A DNA stretch of 64,000 nt from Neckera pumila (lineage: Eukaryota; Streptophyta; Bryopsida; Hypnales; Neckeraceae), in NCBI GenBank assembly GCA_963969595.1, contig OZ018409.1, positions 36,221,282-36,285,281 of the forward strand, read 5' to 3'. A program made the translations under genes and the position numbers. Position 1 is the stretch's first letter; the number at the start of each line of letters is the position of its first letter. The notes under the pieces were generated by a model. It saw only the letters and a program-made list of their open reading frames with translations. It ran no database searches and was not told the origin of the DNA. Shown here in pieces: positions 36,829 through 48,990 of this stretch.

Positions 36829-37743
36829 CCCCTAAAGTTCTTTGACTATGTTCTAACCAAAAATGCTCTAAAACTGCCATTTTTAGAACAAGTACCAAAT
36901 TTTTGAAAAATATCATTTTTGGACACATGTAACCGTAGGATCTTGTAGTACTTTGGTTTTAAAATGTGTGGAAAAAATTTTAGAAATTTTCATCATGTAG
37001 ATTGGAAGATATTAGTGTTTGAAGTGGCATAAGTCCTTTTTTTGGCCCTACAAAAAATCGGGCAGCTACACTTCACAAGGTCAGATTATTATGAAGAGAA
37101 TTCTAAAATGGTTGTGCTTCTTTGGCTTCCTTCTTCAGGGCAAGCTGGCTACATGCTTGAAAATTTTCAGATTATTTAAAACTGTAAGACGTATAGGAAA
37201 AAAGTAGTAAGTAGAAAGAAGTAGAGAATGATTCAAAATACTAAATTGTTAAGAAGTTAATCATGGAATTGAAAAATGCCAATCCCATGGTTGCAATGTT
37301 GTAATAAACAATCTACATCCTACAATTGTTTTTTTTTGAAAAATATTGACAATTGAGTGAAATAAACGACTTCAAAGTTAATTTTAGAGTAGACAATCCA
37401 TAACTGCCTACAAACTAAAAATCCTTGTAACGTTTGATCAAAATGGAATGATTCAAAGCTTTCCACGTATACATAAATCTAATAAACCAATTTCAAACTT
37501 TTATTTTTGAAAAAAGTGGTTTTTTCTGATCTACTCGGATTGCTTGAGTTGAGAAACAAACAACATATTCGGCCATAACACTTGACTTGTATTTCCAAAA
37601 GTCATGAAATTTGGTGCATATGAAAGATATTCCTTGTCCCCACCTTCTATAACAAATTTAGCCCAAAATATGCAAACCTCCAGTCACACGTACCTGCCCA
37701 AAATTTCTATGTTGCCAAAAAACGCATGTTGGTCCTTTAGGGG
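36829..37743. mobile_element. piggyBac-type MITE, copy 3 (915 bp)
   Basis: Begins CCCCTAAAGTTC and ends GGTCCTTTAGGGG. The right flank is TTAA (37744-37747); the left is TCAA, one base off. Lies about 90 bp from a second copy in the same orientation. Confidence 0.85.
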
Positions 37744-37834
37744 TTAACTACTTGTACTTGGGTTTCAAACCACTAACAATCATCAGACATCGCGACTTCA
37801 AGTGATCAACTATAGGGGAAAAACAAATCATTAA

Positions 37835-38753
37835 CCCCTAAAGTTTCATGACTATGTTCTCACCAAAAACGCTCCAAAACTGCCATTTCTAATACAACTA
37901 CCAAATTTTTGGAAAAAAATAATTTTTGACACATGTAACCGTAGGATCTTGTAGTATGATGTTTTGAAAACATGTGGTAAAAATTTCAGAAAATTCCACC
38001 GTGTGGATCATAAGATATAAGCATTCAAAGTCTTGAAAATCATTTTTTCAATCCTGCGAAAAACCGGGCAGCTGCACTTTGCAAGCTCACTTTTCAATGA
38101 AAAAATGCCGATAAAGGTGGTGCTTCTTTGAATTCAGTTTCCTAAACAAGTTGGCTATATGCTTGGAAAATTTCACATCATTTGGAATTGTACAACATAT
38201 AGGAAAAAAATAGTAAGTAGAAAGAAGTAGAAATGATTCAAAATACTAAATTGTTAAAATTTTAATCATGGAATTTAAAAATACCAATCCCAACGGTTGT
38301 AATGTTTTAATAATCAATTTACATCCTAGGATTTTTTTTTTTCCAAAAAAATTGAAAATTGAGTTAAATAAACGACTTTAAAATGTTTTTTAGAGTAGAC
38401 AATCCATAACTGCCCGAAAACCAAAAAACCTCATAACTTTTGACTCATTGATTGAAATGGAATGAATCAAAGCTTTTTAAGTATATATAAATGTAGAGAA
38501 CCAATTTCAAAAAAATTCCGGAAAAAATGATTTTTTCTGATCTGCCCAAAGTGCCCGGTTACGAAAAAAAGCAACATATTAGGTTACAACTTTTGACTCG
38601 TATTTCAAAATGTCATGAAACTTGGTACACATGAAGATATTCCTCGCCCCCACCTTCTATTAAAATTTCAGCCTCAAATATGGATATCTCTAGTCACACG
38701 TACCTGCCCAAAATTTCTATACGGCCAAAAAACGCATGTTGGTCCTTTAGGGG
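37835..38753. mobile_element. piggyBac-type MITE, copy 4 (919 bp)
   Basis: Begins CCCCTAAAGTTTCATG and ends GGTCCTTTAGGGG, with intact TTAA on both sides (37831-37834 and 38754-38757). This is the best-preserved insertion of its subfamily in the window. Confidence 0.9.
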
Positions 38754-39027
38754 TTAAGCAAAGTTAAATGTAATCTTAGGGTCCTTTCAGCTGCTCTGGA
38801 GTGGCCCACTTGAGGCTTGCGATTTTTTCTTATGTGAGGTTTGTGCACTCAGAGCATATAAAATTGATCAATGAACATATTTAACTTTGGCTCTGCAACC
38901 AAGTGAATAATGTTATGGCAACTTACAAAGATTTTGGCTACGAGCCTCTCCGTATACCGAGAATTGCAACAGATAGGTGCTGAACCAGAAACACCAATTG
39001 ATGAGACAAAACCAGTGGTCTCTTTAA

Positions 39028-39953
39028 CCCCTAAAGTCCCATTGAGTTCCCTTGAGGGACAAAATGGATTTCGGGTAGGCTACTACGGCTAGAGTACTCA
39101 TCATTATTTTTTGAAACTTTTTGTGAAGATAGAAAAACACATTAGCTTTATGGGAGTATAATTTTTATTTCAATTGGTGCCGGGAAGCAAAAGTTATGGC
39201 ACAAAAGGTCCTTTTTTTGATGCGGCGGGCAAAAATCTTTTCACACAAAAAAATTTTAAAAAAATTTTAAAAATCATTTTCTTATAGATTGTATTTTTAT
39301 CTATATGGGATGCTTTGATTCATTCCATTTGGATTTGTAATGTGAAAGTTATGGACAATCTTATTTTTTGGGTAATTAGAGCATCTTTTTGAAAAAATGA
39401 CTTGTAGGATTCATTTCTGAATGCCATTTTCACAATTTTTCAAAAAAAATTGTTTGACAAGGCTGAGTTTGCTTGCTAAAACAATCTCAACATTGGGATT
39501 ATAGTGTTTTAATCCCATCTTAGAGCTATTGACAATTTAGATTTTCTTTCAATCTTGGACCTACTTCTACTTAATAATTTTTTAAAGAATGAAAATCAAG
39601 TGTATTTTTTTTGAAATTTTTTTCCTAGATTCTCAAATCAACTATTCAACATAAAAAAAATTAAATTCAAGGTCTATAGTGAAATTTATTTTTTACAAAT
39701 GGCGGTCAAAGTCATCTGAAATTGCAAGTCAGTGTTCAAAAAATCAAGTTTTTCCAACTTTGAACACTCATATCTTCTAATCTGTATGGTCAAACTTTAT
39801 GAAATTTTTACCACATAATTTAAGATAAGTTAAGTACAAGATCCTATGGTTGGATTCCAAAAAAAATTACTTTTTCTCTTTTCTTATATGAACACAGCAG
39901 AACTGGCAGTTTTGAGTTGTTTTTGACAGAAAAATGCCTTGGGACTTTAGGGA
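39028..39953. mobile_element. piggyBac-type MITE, copy 5 (926 bp)
   Basis: Begins CCCCTAAAGTCCCATTG and ends CTTGGGACTTTAGGGA, flanked by TTAA (39024-39027 and 39954-39957). It belongs to the second subfamily, together with 3275-4285 and 47536-48459; both subfamilies share the outer CCCCTAAAG. Confidence 0.88.
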
Positions 39954-39957
39954 TTAA

Positions 39958-41113
39958 TTGCCGAGAGGTTCCCCATAAAACTGGGAGATGGGACGGCACT
40001 GAATCTGGAGCAAATGTAAGTTAGAGAGACCCTGAATCCTAAAAGAGGAAACTCACATCTTTTTTTGACCATTTGGAAGAAGTTGGTTTTCAGAGGAAGC
40101 TACTTCCACTCTACATGAATAGCATGTCATAAATAGCCTGTGATTCTTTTCATTTGTTTTCAAATAAAATCGACAATCTTTTCCACTGTAGGAGAAACAA
40201 TAATTAGGCCATGAATTAATGTGAGGTTGAGGCAATTGGTGTGGGAGTAGCTTGACCCCAGCCTCAACGTTCATTTTGGGATTAATTGGACCTCCAAGTA
40301 GCCTTCCAGTAAGTTTTCAGAGTATTTACTCATGAACATGCTCTAAGGTAGACCAGCCTAATTCCGTCTCCAACCCATTTCCGCCACCCTGTTTTTGGCC
40401 CCATTTCCACCCATTCCACCATCCAAATTTGTCCAGAAGTGAGCCAATTCTATCTGGAAATCTGACAAAATCAGTGCATTTATGTCATTTAGGGTAATGT
40501 GGCAATAGCTGATTGGTGAATACCTAGATGCTTATAGGGACATAAGAAGGTGGTTGGTTATGGGTTGTTATTAGGGCGTTTATGACCCTAGTCATGGGCG
40601 CTTTAGTAAAACACTTCAAAAATTCACAGAAATTACAGTTTTGATCAGAAAATTATAATTTCACTTGGGTTTGATTCATGAAACATGCGCACACCTCTGA
40701 AAAATATATGTCTCTCATGGAATTAGCCCCAAGACAGTCAAATTGCAAATCAGGGTGGTAATAGGTTGATCCACCTTAATAACTACGCCACATGGATGTA
40801 GGTAGCAAGTGCTCATTTGATGCCTCTTGTCTGCATGGACTCTTGTAATTTGGACACCACTTATGATTGCAGATAAATGGTTAGCAAACTGTAGGTGTGT
40901 GGTTTGTATTTGCCGTGAATTTAGATGAGTGTATTGCTTCACCCCTGTTGATTTAAATTTGTGTTGTCTAACCTTCAGTCCATATCAAAGGACAGTAAGG
41001 TAATAAGAGAGAATTTTTTGAGTTGAGTCAAAATTGGAAAAGAATTATTGAGTTTTGCAGACTGCCAAATTTAGAATTGCCTTTGTTGTGTTTCATGATG
41101 CTTTCACATTCAC
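39958..41113. other. Gene-free region with dispersed repeat
   Basis: Bases 40330-40790 match 7810-8310 in direct orientation. The rest shows no gene or RNA feature. Confidence 0.5.
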
Positions 41114-41645
41114 TACACAAATTAGTGAAATTAGGTTGCCCCACACTAATTTCTCGACAATCCACACTATAGAAATATTCACTGCTTTTGTACAATGATG
41201 CATTCAACTTAGAGCCATGTGTATGGCATAGATTTGTGCACTAGTTCAAGGCATGGTTCAGAGAGTGGCATGCGCCTCCATGTGGAACAAGCATTGATCC
41301 TTGAGGTTACTTCTCTGGGGTAAGGCAACCTAATTGAAAAAGCAACCTAATTGACAAGGCAACCTAATTTCACTATTTTGTGTACACTAAATAGTGCAAT
41401 TGGGTTGCCTTGACAATTAGGTTGCCTTATCCTAGAGAAGTTATTTCATGTTACCTCATGACTCATGGCTTGTCTAGATGGAGGCACAAGTCGTTCTCTG
41501 ATCCCGATCCATGAATCAGTAACCAACCCATGTAGCACACATGTTTCCCCACATCTCTACATCTTTCTACAGTAACTTGGATATTGATATAGTGTAGAAT
41601 GTTGAGATATTAGTCTGGAGCAACCTGATTGCATTATTTAGTGTA
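41114..41645. mobile_element. Two adjacent TA-flanked MITEs sharing one TA
   Basis: The first copy (41114-41384) is close to the element at 1675-1926. The second (41383-41645) has related ends, TACACTAAATAGTGCAATTG and its inverse GCATTATTTAGTGTA. They abut at a single TA (41383-41384), as if one inserted at the edge of the other. Confidence 0.75.
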
Positions 41646-42204
41646 GTTTATTTAACTCTTTGGGAAGAAGAAAGTGAAAAGAAGAAGAGAAACATGTCAC
41701 AATAAATAGATTGCAAACTTGGGACTCACTTACTTCACTCTTTTGGGAAAAAGAAAGGGAAAAGAAGAAGAGAAAGAACAGTGTTGGTGAAGATCACAGT
41801 CCCCTGGTTGCATCAGTCAATTGTACTTGAGATTTCAATTTGGCTGTTCGAGCAAGCTCCAGTCGAGGGCCTGGCTTCGTCCGTCCGTCCGTGTCTTGCA
41901 GGGCCAGATTGAGACTGCGGTGCATGATGATCGCACTGATCGAGCTCCGGAGTTCCAGAAAAAACATTGGCTTGCTTTGGCTCTGACTCTCTTTGTTTCT
42001 GATTGCACGGAAGCTAGTTGCTCCACTTTACCAAACATTCTTCAGACATTGTGCAGAAGAGACAAAGCCTCAGGTTTACGACCCCTTTCGAAACTTGTAT
42101 AATTTTATTCCCTTTGTACTCTCGACAGGTCCATTTCTAAAAAGAAGAAGAAGAAAAAAGAGTTCACACTCGAAGCTGCCCTCCAAGCCACATCAAAGGG
42201 CCGC

Positions 42205-42427
42205 GGGGTGAACTGACCCCTCACTCGGCCCCTTGGGAAAACGCTGAAATTTTTTATTTTTCACGTATGATGAATTTGCAAATTCTGAATTCATATTTGC
42301 AATTAGAGACTCCAAATTAGTTAGGGGAGGTATAGAAGGTAAACTAATCAAGCATAAAATAAGGAGCTTTTTTACTTGCATCCTTGGAATGACTTGGAGG
42401 AATCAAGCAAGGGGGCTAGTTCACCTC
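42205..42427. mobile_element. GGTGAACTGACCCC-ended MITE, copy 2, inside the fold-back left arm
   Basis: Begins GGGGTGAACTGACCCC and ends with the inverted GGCTAGTTCACC; the interior matches the copy at 31319-31540. A diverged neighbour continues to about 42620. Confidence 0.7.
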
Positions 42428-45400
42428 TATCCATTAAAGGGCCAGAGAAGATTGAAAAAACACTAGAATTTTTTATTTGCCATGTATGATGAAATTTGAG
42501 AATTCTGAATTCACAACTGCAATCCAAGGCCCCAAATAACCTGAAGCGGTAAAGAAATACAAAATTTATGCACTAACCACAAAAGAGGGAGGAATTTTTA
42601 CATTTATCCTTAATCCCTAAATGACAGACCCATGACCATTAATTTCAAACCTCATTGCCCATCACTTAGTTTGCTACCATTTTGCAATTAGATATGTATA
42701 AAAAACTTATATTTATTTTTCAAAGATGAAATTACATGGCTTCTGTAGTTGTCAAAAACTTAGATTTTTTGATGGAAAATTGATTTTTTCGGGAATTTTT
42801 GAAGAAAAAGTGAAGAAAAATCACATCAAATAGAAAATTATTTCAAACAAATCTGAAAATTTTACCATATGTGTATATTAAAATGACAAACATTATGGTG
42901 TAAACTCAATTTCCACGTCATTTTATAATTAGAAAATAATAGACATTGAAAACACACCCAAAGTTCAAATTGCAATAAAATATTCAATATTAGGATTTTT
43001 TCAAAATTTAAACTGGAGTAGAATCTAGAATAGATGACCTTCATTTTGTTAGTTGGGTTCAAACTCAAAATATATCATTTTTGTGGAGAAATTTCAAATT
43101 TAGAGCAAGAAGCAACAACTTCCCAAAATACACTAAAATAGCATATTCTATGATCCGTTTTTTTACTAACTTCTCATTTACGTGAAGACAAACACTTGCA
43201 AGACTACAAATTCAATAAAATACTCTTTATAACCCACCATGAAAGTTCAACAAGAAAAAAGAGTGCTTTTGAAGTCTTTCTATCCTACAAAATTACAATT
43301 TTGTCATCATAATGCCATGGAATGGTGTCTACGGCATTCCAAGGTTAACAAGGACAATAAGGGGACTAGTCCTCCATGGCCTTCAAGAATTGATGATCAT
43401 ATTTTTATATCTACTAGTGTGTCTTGTGTTATTGCTAAAACCAAAATAAAAATAAAAATAATTTTTTATTTTTTTAATTTGTAAAAAATTTGAAATTCAA
43501 TATCTTTTATGTACAAAAGAGTACAAGGGCTTTGTTGCGGTGTGAAAGGTTGTGTTCTTGATCAATATAAATAAAGAGCTTTATGTACAAAGAAGTGTGA
43601 GGTCTTTGTTTTGTGGCATTTAAACATGCAATGGTATCATTTGAACAAACAACTAGTTTGACTTAAAGTATGGACTCGTGTACCCTCTCCTTTCAGAGAA
43701 CTTTCCAATGGTATGGAACCAAGAATGTGACCAAGGGACGCACAATTTCTTCAATCTCCCATATTAAACAAAATAAAACAAACAACCTAATTTAAAGTAT
43801 AGATGTGGGTGATTGCAAGAAATACCTGCTAGTTTGATCCCAAGTTTGGTTGTGTTTTGATTTTGAAATGCTATAATTTTTGAATTATGAATCCAATGCC
43901 AAAAACAAAAATTCTAGATGTTTTGATTGTATTTGTATCTTTTATTTTTCAAATCAAAAAATTAAAAAAATGATTTTATATTTTAAAGTCAATTTTGTTA
44001 ATTTGTCACACTTTGAGGTTTAGGTTTTTTTAATACTATTGAGTAGTTTAAATTAATGATTTTTAGATGAAATTTTTATGGCATATTCCTATAGTATGTA
44101 GACATTATCCTTCCAGACATCATCTAAAGAAAAAACATTATTTTATATCCTCCAAATTTGTGCAAATAGGCCTCCCTTGCATGCAAATTTCTAAACTTTA
44201 GAGATGGTTTTAAACTCATATTTTTAGTTGAATCCCATCACCAAGAAGACCTCCTAAATGGCCAATTTTTAATTTTGTACAAAATTATTTTTCCTATTAA
44301 TTACAAATTAGAATGTCAAAGTATGTATTTTCTTGGCTAGAATTCTATGTCCAAGAATTTGTAAAAACTTTGAAATTCAAAGGAGTGCAAGGGCTTTGTT
44401 TGTAGCATTTGGATATGCAATGTGAAAGTTATAGTTTTCCAAAATAAAAGATAATTTAATTCAATTTTTTAATTTCATAATAATTCAAAAAATCCTTAAC
44501 TTTTATACCATTAATAGGTCCAAACGCCATGAAATTAAGTTTGTGCATCCCTCCATGTGAAGAGCTTTTCCATGGTACAAAGAATGGGGCTGTGAGATTC
44601 ACAGTTTCTTAAATCTCAACGTATCAAACAAAACAAACAAAACAAAACAAACAACCTAATTCTAGGCATAGATGATTCAACAAGTATCCATTTCAATTTG
44701 GAGGAAATTAGTCGGTGAAAAATTGATGTTTCTCCTAATTTCTATGTTTTTTGGTGTTGTAATGTCGTCATAGAGGGATCTTCAAAGAATTTCTATGCGG
44801 AAGGAAATTGTGGATTTTTTGTGCGGGGATTTTCATAAATTCCCTCCAAATTCCCTGTGTGCAAGCCAAATTGGTAGACTTTGCAACACATTGACACATA
44901 TCATTTCAATGTTGTTTCCACCTAATATTTGGTAGATTTTTGAAGATGCAATTGTCCTATGACATCAATTGTCAAAGATACCGTGAGGTTGGACAAATAA
45001 GATTTGTGAGATGTCCTGTAATCTTCAAGGCAATGAATACCATTGATTTTACAATAATCTAACATTTCTAGAGTTTGTACAATTTAAAAGTCTAAGAAAT
45101 TTTGAAATGTGCAAAGCTGAAATGTACAAGTTTTGAAATGTACAAATCAATAAGATTGGATATTCATAATCTACATTTTTGTAAGATTTCAACTTTCAAA
45201 CTCTATGAATTGAATTGATTATGTAGGCTAAAATCTACATTAAACTTAGATTTTGGAGGCATAAATCTACATTCTGAAATATTAAATTTCACAATGATTT
45301 GGAGGTAAAGACATCACTAATAAATGCACAAATTTCTCCCTGAAAAATGAACAAAATTCCCTGTCTCACATTTCCATGTGAGACCTACATTCCCTGTGTA

Positions 45401-47535
45401 TTGGAAAAAAAGACAAAAAAACAAATTCTTGGAGGGGGGTTCCATTATAGTGCCTATAGAGAACCTTGAAAATGTTTCTTGTGAAATAAACAACATGATT
45501 TAAAGTATAGACTAGTGTGCCTTGTGCTGTTGCCACAGTCACAATAAAAATATAAGTATAATTTTTTAATTTTTTAGTTCATAAAAACTTGGAAAATTCA
45601 ATTCAACTTGGAAAATCTTTCACTTATAGGTCCAAACTCCACAAAACAAAGCCACTTGTAGAATGCTTTTCTGTGGTACCAAGAAAGCCACTGCTAAGGG
45701 ACGCACGGTCCGGGAGATCTCACCATAACAAACAAAACAAGTCAAAACAAAACAAACAACCTAATTTAAGGTAATGGATGGATGGTGAATATATAGATTT
45801 CAGGTATATATATATTAGTAACACTTGATTGCAATTCAATTTATGACTCACCTAGATTTAGAGATGTAAAATGACATCATTTTGTAAAAGAACTACAATG
45901 ACTATTGTACTACTACTATGCAATTTCATCTAAAAATCCATATTTTCAATTAGGTTCTTTGTTTTTGTTTGTTTTTGTTTTGTTTTTTACAATGAGATCT
46001 AAAAAACCTAGAGGCGTCCGAAGGCGCTCTTGGAACCGTTGGAAGAAAGCTTTTGGCAAAGAGGTGTGCACGGACTTTGTGTTGTGGTTTTTGAATCTAT
46101 GATGTGATAGTTGTTGAATTTCAAAGTTTTAATGAATTGGGAAATTGAATTAAATTATTTTTTATTTTGAAAAAATACAACTTTTATATTGCATGTCCAA
46201 ATGCCACCAAACAAAGCCCTTGCACTCCTCTGTATTTAAAGCTTTCTATTTGCATAAAAAATGCAACCTCTCACACCACAACAAAGCCCTTGCAATCTTT
46301 TGTGTACTAAGAAGAAATTGAATTAAAAAAGTATTAATTTTCTTTTATTTGGGTAGTTGGCAACTATACATGGTTTATTAGTCTTTTATACCTTAAATTA
46401 GTTATAGTTAGTCAATTAATTTTGTTTTGTTTAATACGTTGATATCTAAGAACCATGAATCCAGTGGTTGTGTTCTTTGTACCACTAGAAAGCTCTCCAC
46501 AAGGAGGGGTTACGGACTTTGCTTCATGAAGTTTGGACTTTGGACCTACAATGTGATTCAAAGTTATGGATTTTGAACTATTTTCAAATTAAAAATTGAA
46601 ATAAATTTTATTTTCTTTTGGTTGTGGCAACGGCATAGGGCATACTAGTAGATATCAAAATATGATGGTCGGTTCTTGAAGGCAAGGGAGGATTGACCCC
46701 CTTATTGCCCTAATTAAGGATAAATGAAAAAATCCTCCCCCCATTTGTGCTGCATAAATTTTGTATGTCTTCACCTCTCCAAGTAATTTGGAGCCTTGGA
46801 TTGCAATATGAATTCAGAATTTGCAAATTTTATCATGGGTGGCAAATAAAAAAAATTTAGTATTTTTCTAGGGATAAAATATGGGACAAGAAGGGGGTCA
46901 GTTCACCCCGCGGCCCTTTGATGTGGCTTGGAGGGCAGCTTCGAGTGTGAACTCTTTTTTCTTCTTCTTCTTTTTGGAAATGGACCCATCGAGAGTCCAA
47001 AGGGAATAAAATTATACAAGTTTTGAAAGGGGTCGTAAACCTGAGCCTTTGTCTCTTCTTCTGAAGAATGTCTGAAGAATGTTTGGTAAATTGGAGCAAC
47101 TAGCTTCCGTGCAATCAGAAACAAAGAGAGTCAGAGCCAAAGCAAGCCAATGTTTTTTTCTGGAACTCCGGAGTTCGATCAGGGAGATCATCATGCACTG
47201 CAGTCTCAATCTGGCCCTGCAAGACACGGACGGACGAAGTCCAGGCCCTCGACTGCAGCTTGCTCGAACAGCCAAATTGAAATCTCAAGTACAATTTGTT
47301 AAGAAACATCTTATCTTGATACGCTCTCCACTTGTAGTTCATTAAAGTTTATTTTAGTTTACTTTAGTTAGAGGATCCCTTAAGCCAATAGTAGAGGAGG
47401 AGAACTATTTATAGATTTATTCTCCCTGGTATATATTTATTTTACTCTGAATATATTATCTTTTTTTTTTATTGCATACTTTGGTTATATAATATTATAT
47501 TGTTTGATTTCGTTTCCTATTCTCAACACAATAAA

Positions 47536-48459
47536 TCCGTAAAGGCCCATTGTCCCCTCGGGGGACAAAATGGATTTTGGGAAGGCTCTTACAGTCTTAA
47601 TATTTGTTGTAACTTTTTGGATTTTTTTGTGAAGATAGAGAATCACATTAGCTTTCCAAAAATGTAATGTTTTTTTTCAATTGGTACCTGGTAGCAAAAG
47701 TTATGGCAAAAAAATCCCAAATTTTAGTTTGGCGGGCAAAAAAAAACCCTCAAAAAAACTTTAAATTAAAATTTGTTAAAATGTGTTTCATATAGATTTT
47801 ATTTTCATCTACATGGAAAGCTTTGATTCATTCCATTTGGATTTGTTATACAAAACTTATGGACAATCTTTTTTTTTGGGCAATTAGAGCATCTTCTTGA
47901 AAAAATAACTTGTAGGATTCATTTCTGAACTTAGTTTTGACAGTTTAAAAAAAAAAGTTTCACATGGTTAAGATTTCTTGCTAGAACAATCTCACCATTG
48001 AGATTAGTATATTTCAACCCTATCTTAGAGCTATTATTGATTTCATTTTTCCTCCAATCTTGAACCTACTTCTACTTAACATATTTTTAATGAGTGAAAA
48101 CTATATGTTTCTGTTTTGAATTTTTTTTCCTAGATTCTCAACTCAATTCTTCATCATCTAAAATTCAAAATTCAAAATCATAAGAGCAAAAATTTTAAGT
48201 TAAGAATGTTCAAAGCCAAAAAATGTAGTTGAACAAGGTGCAAAAAAACTTGATTCCTTCACTCTAAATGCAAATATCTTGCAATTGGCACGGTCAAAGT
48301 TCCTAAAATTTCTTCTACATATTCTTACACTAGTGTAGTACAAGATCCTATGGTTAAATATGTAAAAAATACATTTTAAATTTTATTTTGTTCTTTGCTA
48401 TAGAAATGGCAATTTTTGAGTGGTTTTTGATGGAAAATGGGCCTTTGGGACTTTAGGGG
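47536..48459. mobile_element. piggyBac-type MITE, copy 6, inserted in the fold-back right arm
   Basis: The right end GGGACTTTAGGGG is followed by TTAA (48460-48463); the left end is decayed (TCCGTAAAGGCCC after TAAA). It interrupts the right arm of the fold-back structure, so it arrived after that structure formed. Confidence 0.82.
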
Positions 48460-48737
48460 TTAAATGCAACCAAGGGACTGCGATCTTCACCAACATTGTT
48501 CTTTCTCTTTTTTTTTTCCTTTTTTTTTCCCAAAAGAGTGGAGTAAGTGAGTCCCAAGGTTGCAATCTATTTATTGAGACATGTTTCTCTTCTTCTTTTC
48601 ACTTTCTTCTTCCCAAAAGAGTGAAATACGTTTGTTGAATTCCAAGTTTGAAATCTATTTACTGTGACATGTTTCTTTTTTTTTCACTTTCGTATTCTCA
48701 AAAGAGTGAAGTAAAGTAGTTGAGTTGCAAGTTTGCA

Positions 48738-48959
48738 CACTACAAGGGAAAGGGGTATTTTAAGTGAGTTTTTAAGTATTGTCCTAGACACATGATTTTA
48801 AGTAATGACCTCTAAGGAGATTTTCAGCAAAATTTTACTTAAAACACATGTGCTTTAAGTAAAGTTTTGCTGAAAATCTTCTTAAAGGTCATTACTTAAA
48901 ATCATGTGTCTAGGACTGTACTTAAAAACTCACTTAAAACACCCCTTTCTCTTGTAGTG
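48738..48959. mobile_element. CACTA-type MITE (222 bp) with GCA target duplication
   Basis: Ends CACTACAAGGGAAAGGGG and the inverse CCCCTTTCTCTTGTAGTG; the arms pair over about 100 bp each. The 3-bp GCA duplicate flanks it (48735-48737 and 48960-48962), the target length of CACTA elements. It splits a tandem sub-repeat of the fold-back arm. Confidence 0.9.
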
Positions 48960-48990
48960 GCAGTCTATTATTGTGCCATGTTTCTCTTCA

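Larger units (their letters stand above)
41650..48990. mobile_element. Large fold-back structure with long inverted arms (about 7.3 kb)
   Basis: The left arm (about 41650-43480) and right arm (about 46590-48990) are inverted copies. Both encode the same shadow peptide (HWLALALTLFVSDCTEASCS) on opposite strands, at 41950-42030 and 47080-47170. The outer ends carry repeats of about 83 bp (CAAAAGAGTG... to ACATGTTTCTCTTCTTCTTT): at least three at the right end, starting 48531, 48614 and 48699, and two at the left. The middle (43480-46590) holds shorter direct and inverted repeats around AAAACAAACAACCTAATTT and no intact gene. Long inverted arms with tandem sub-repeats are typical of Foldback elements. 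A piggyBac-type MITE and a CACTA-type MITE sit inside the right arm. Confidence 0.7.

Noticed and set aside
41821..42102. 93-codon open frame also found inverted at 47012-47275
   Set aside because: Its conservation comes from the fold-back arms being duplicated; the two copies differ by frameshifts and no family is recognised.
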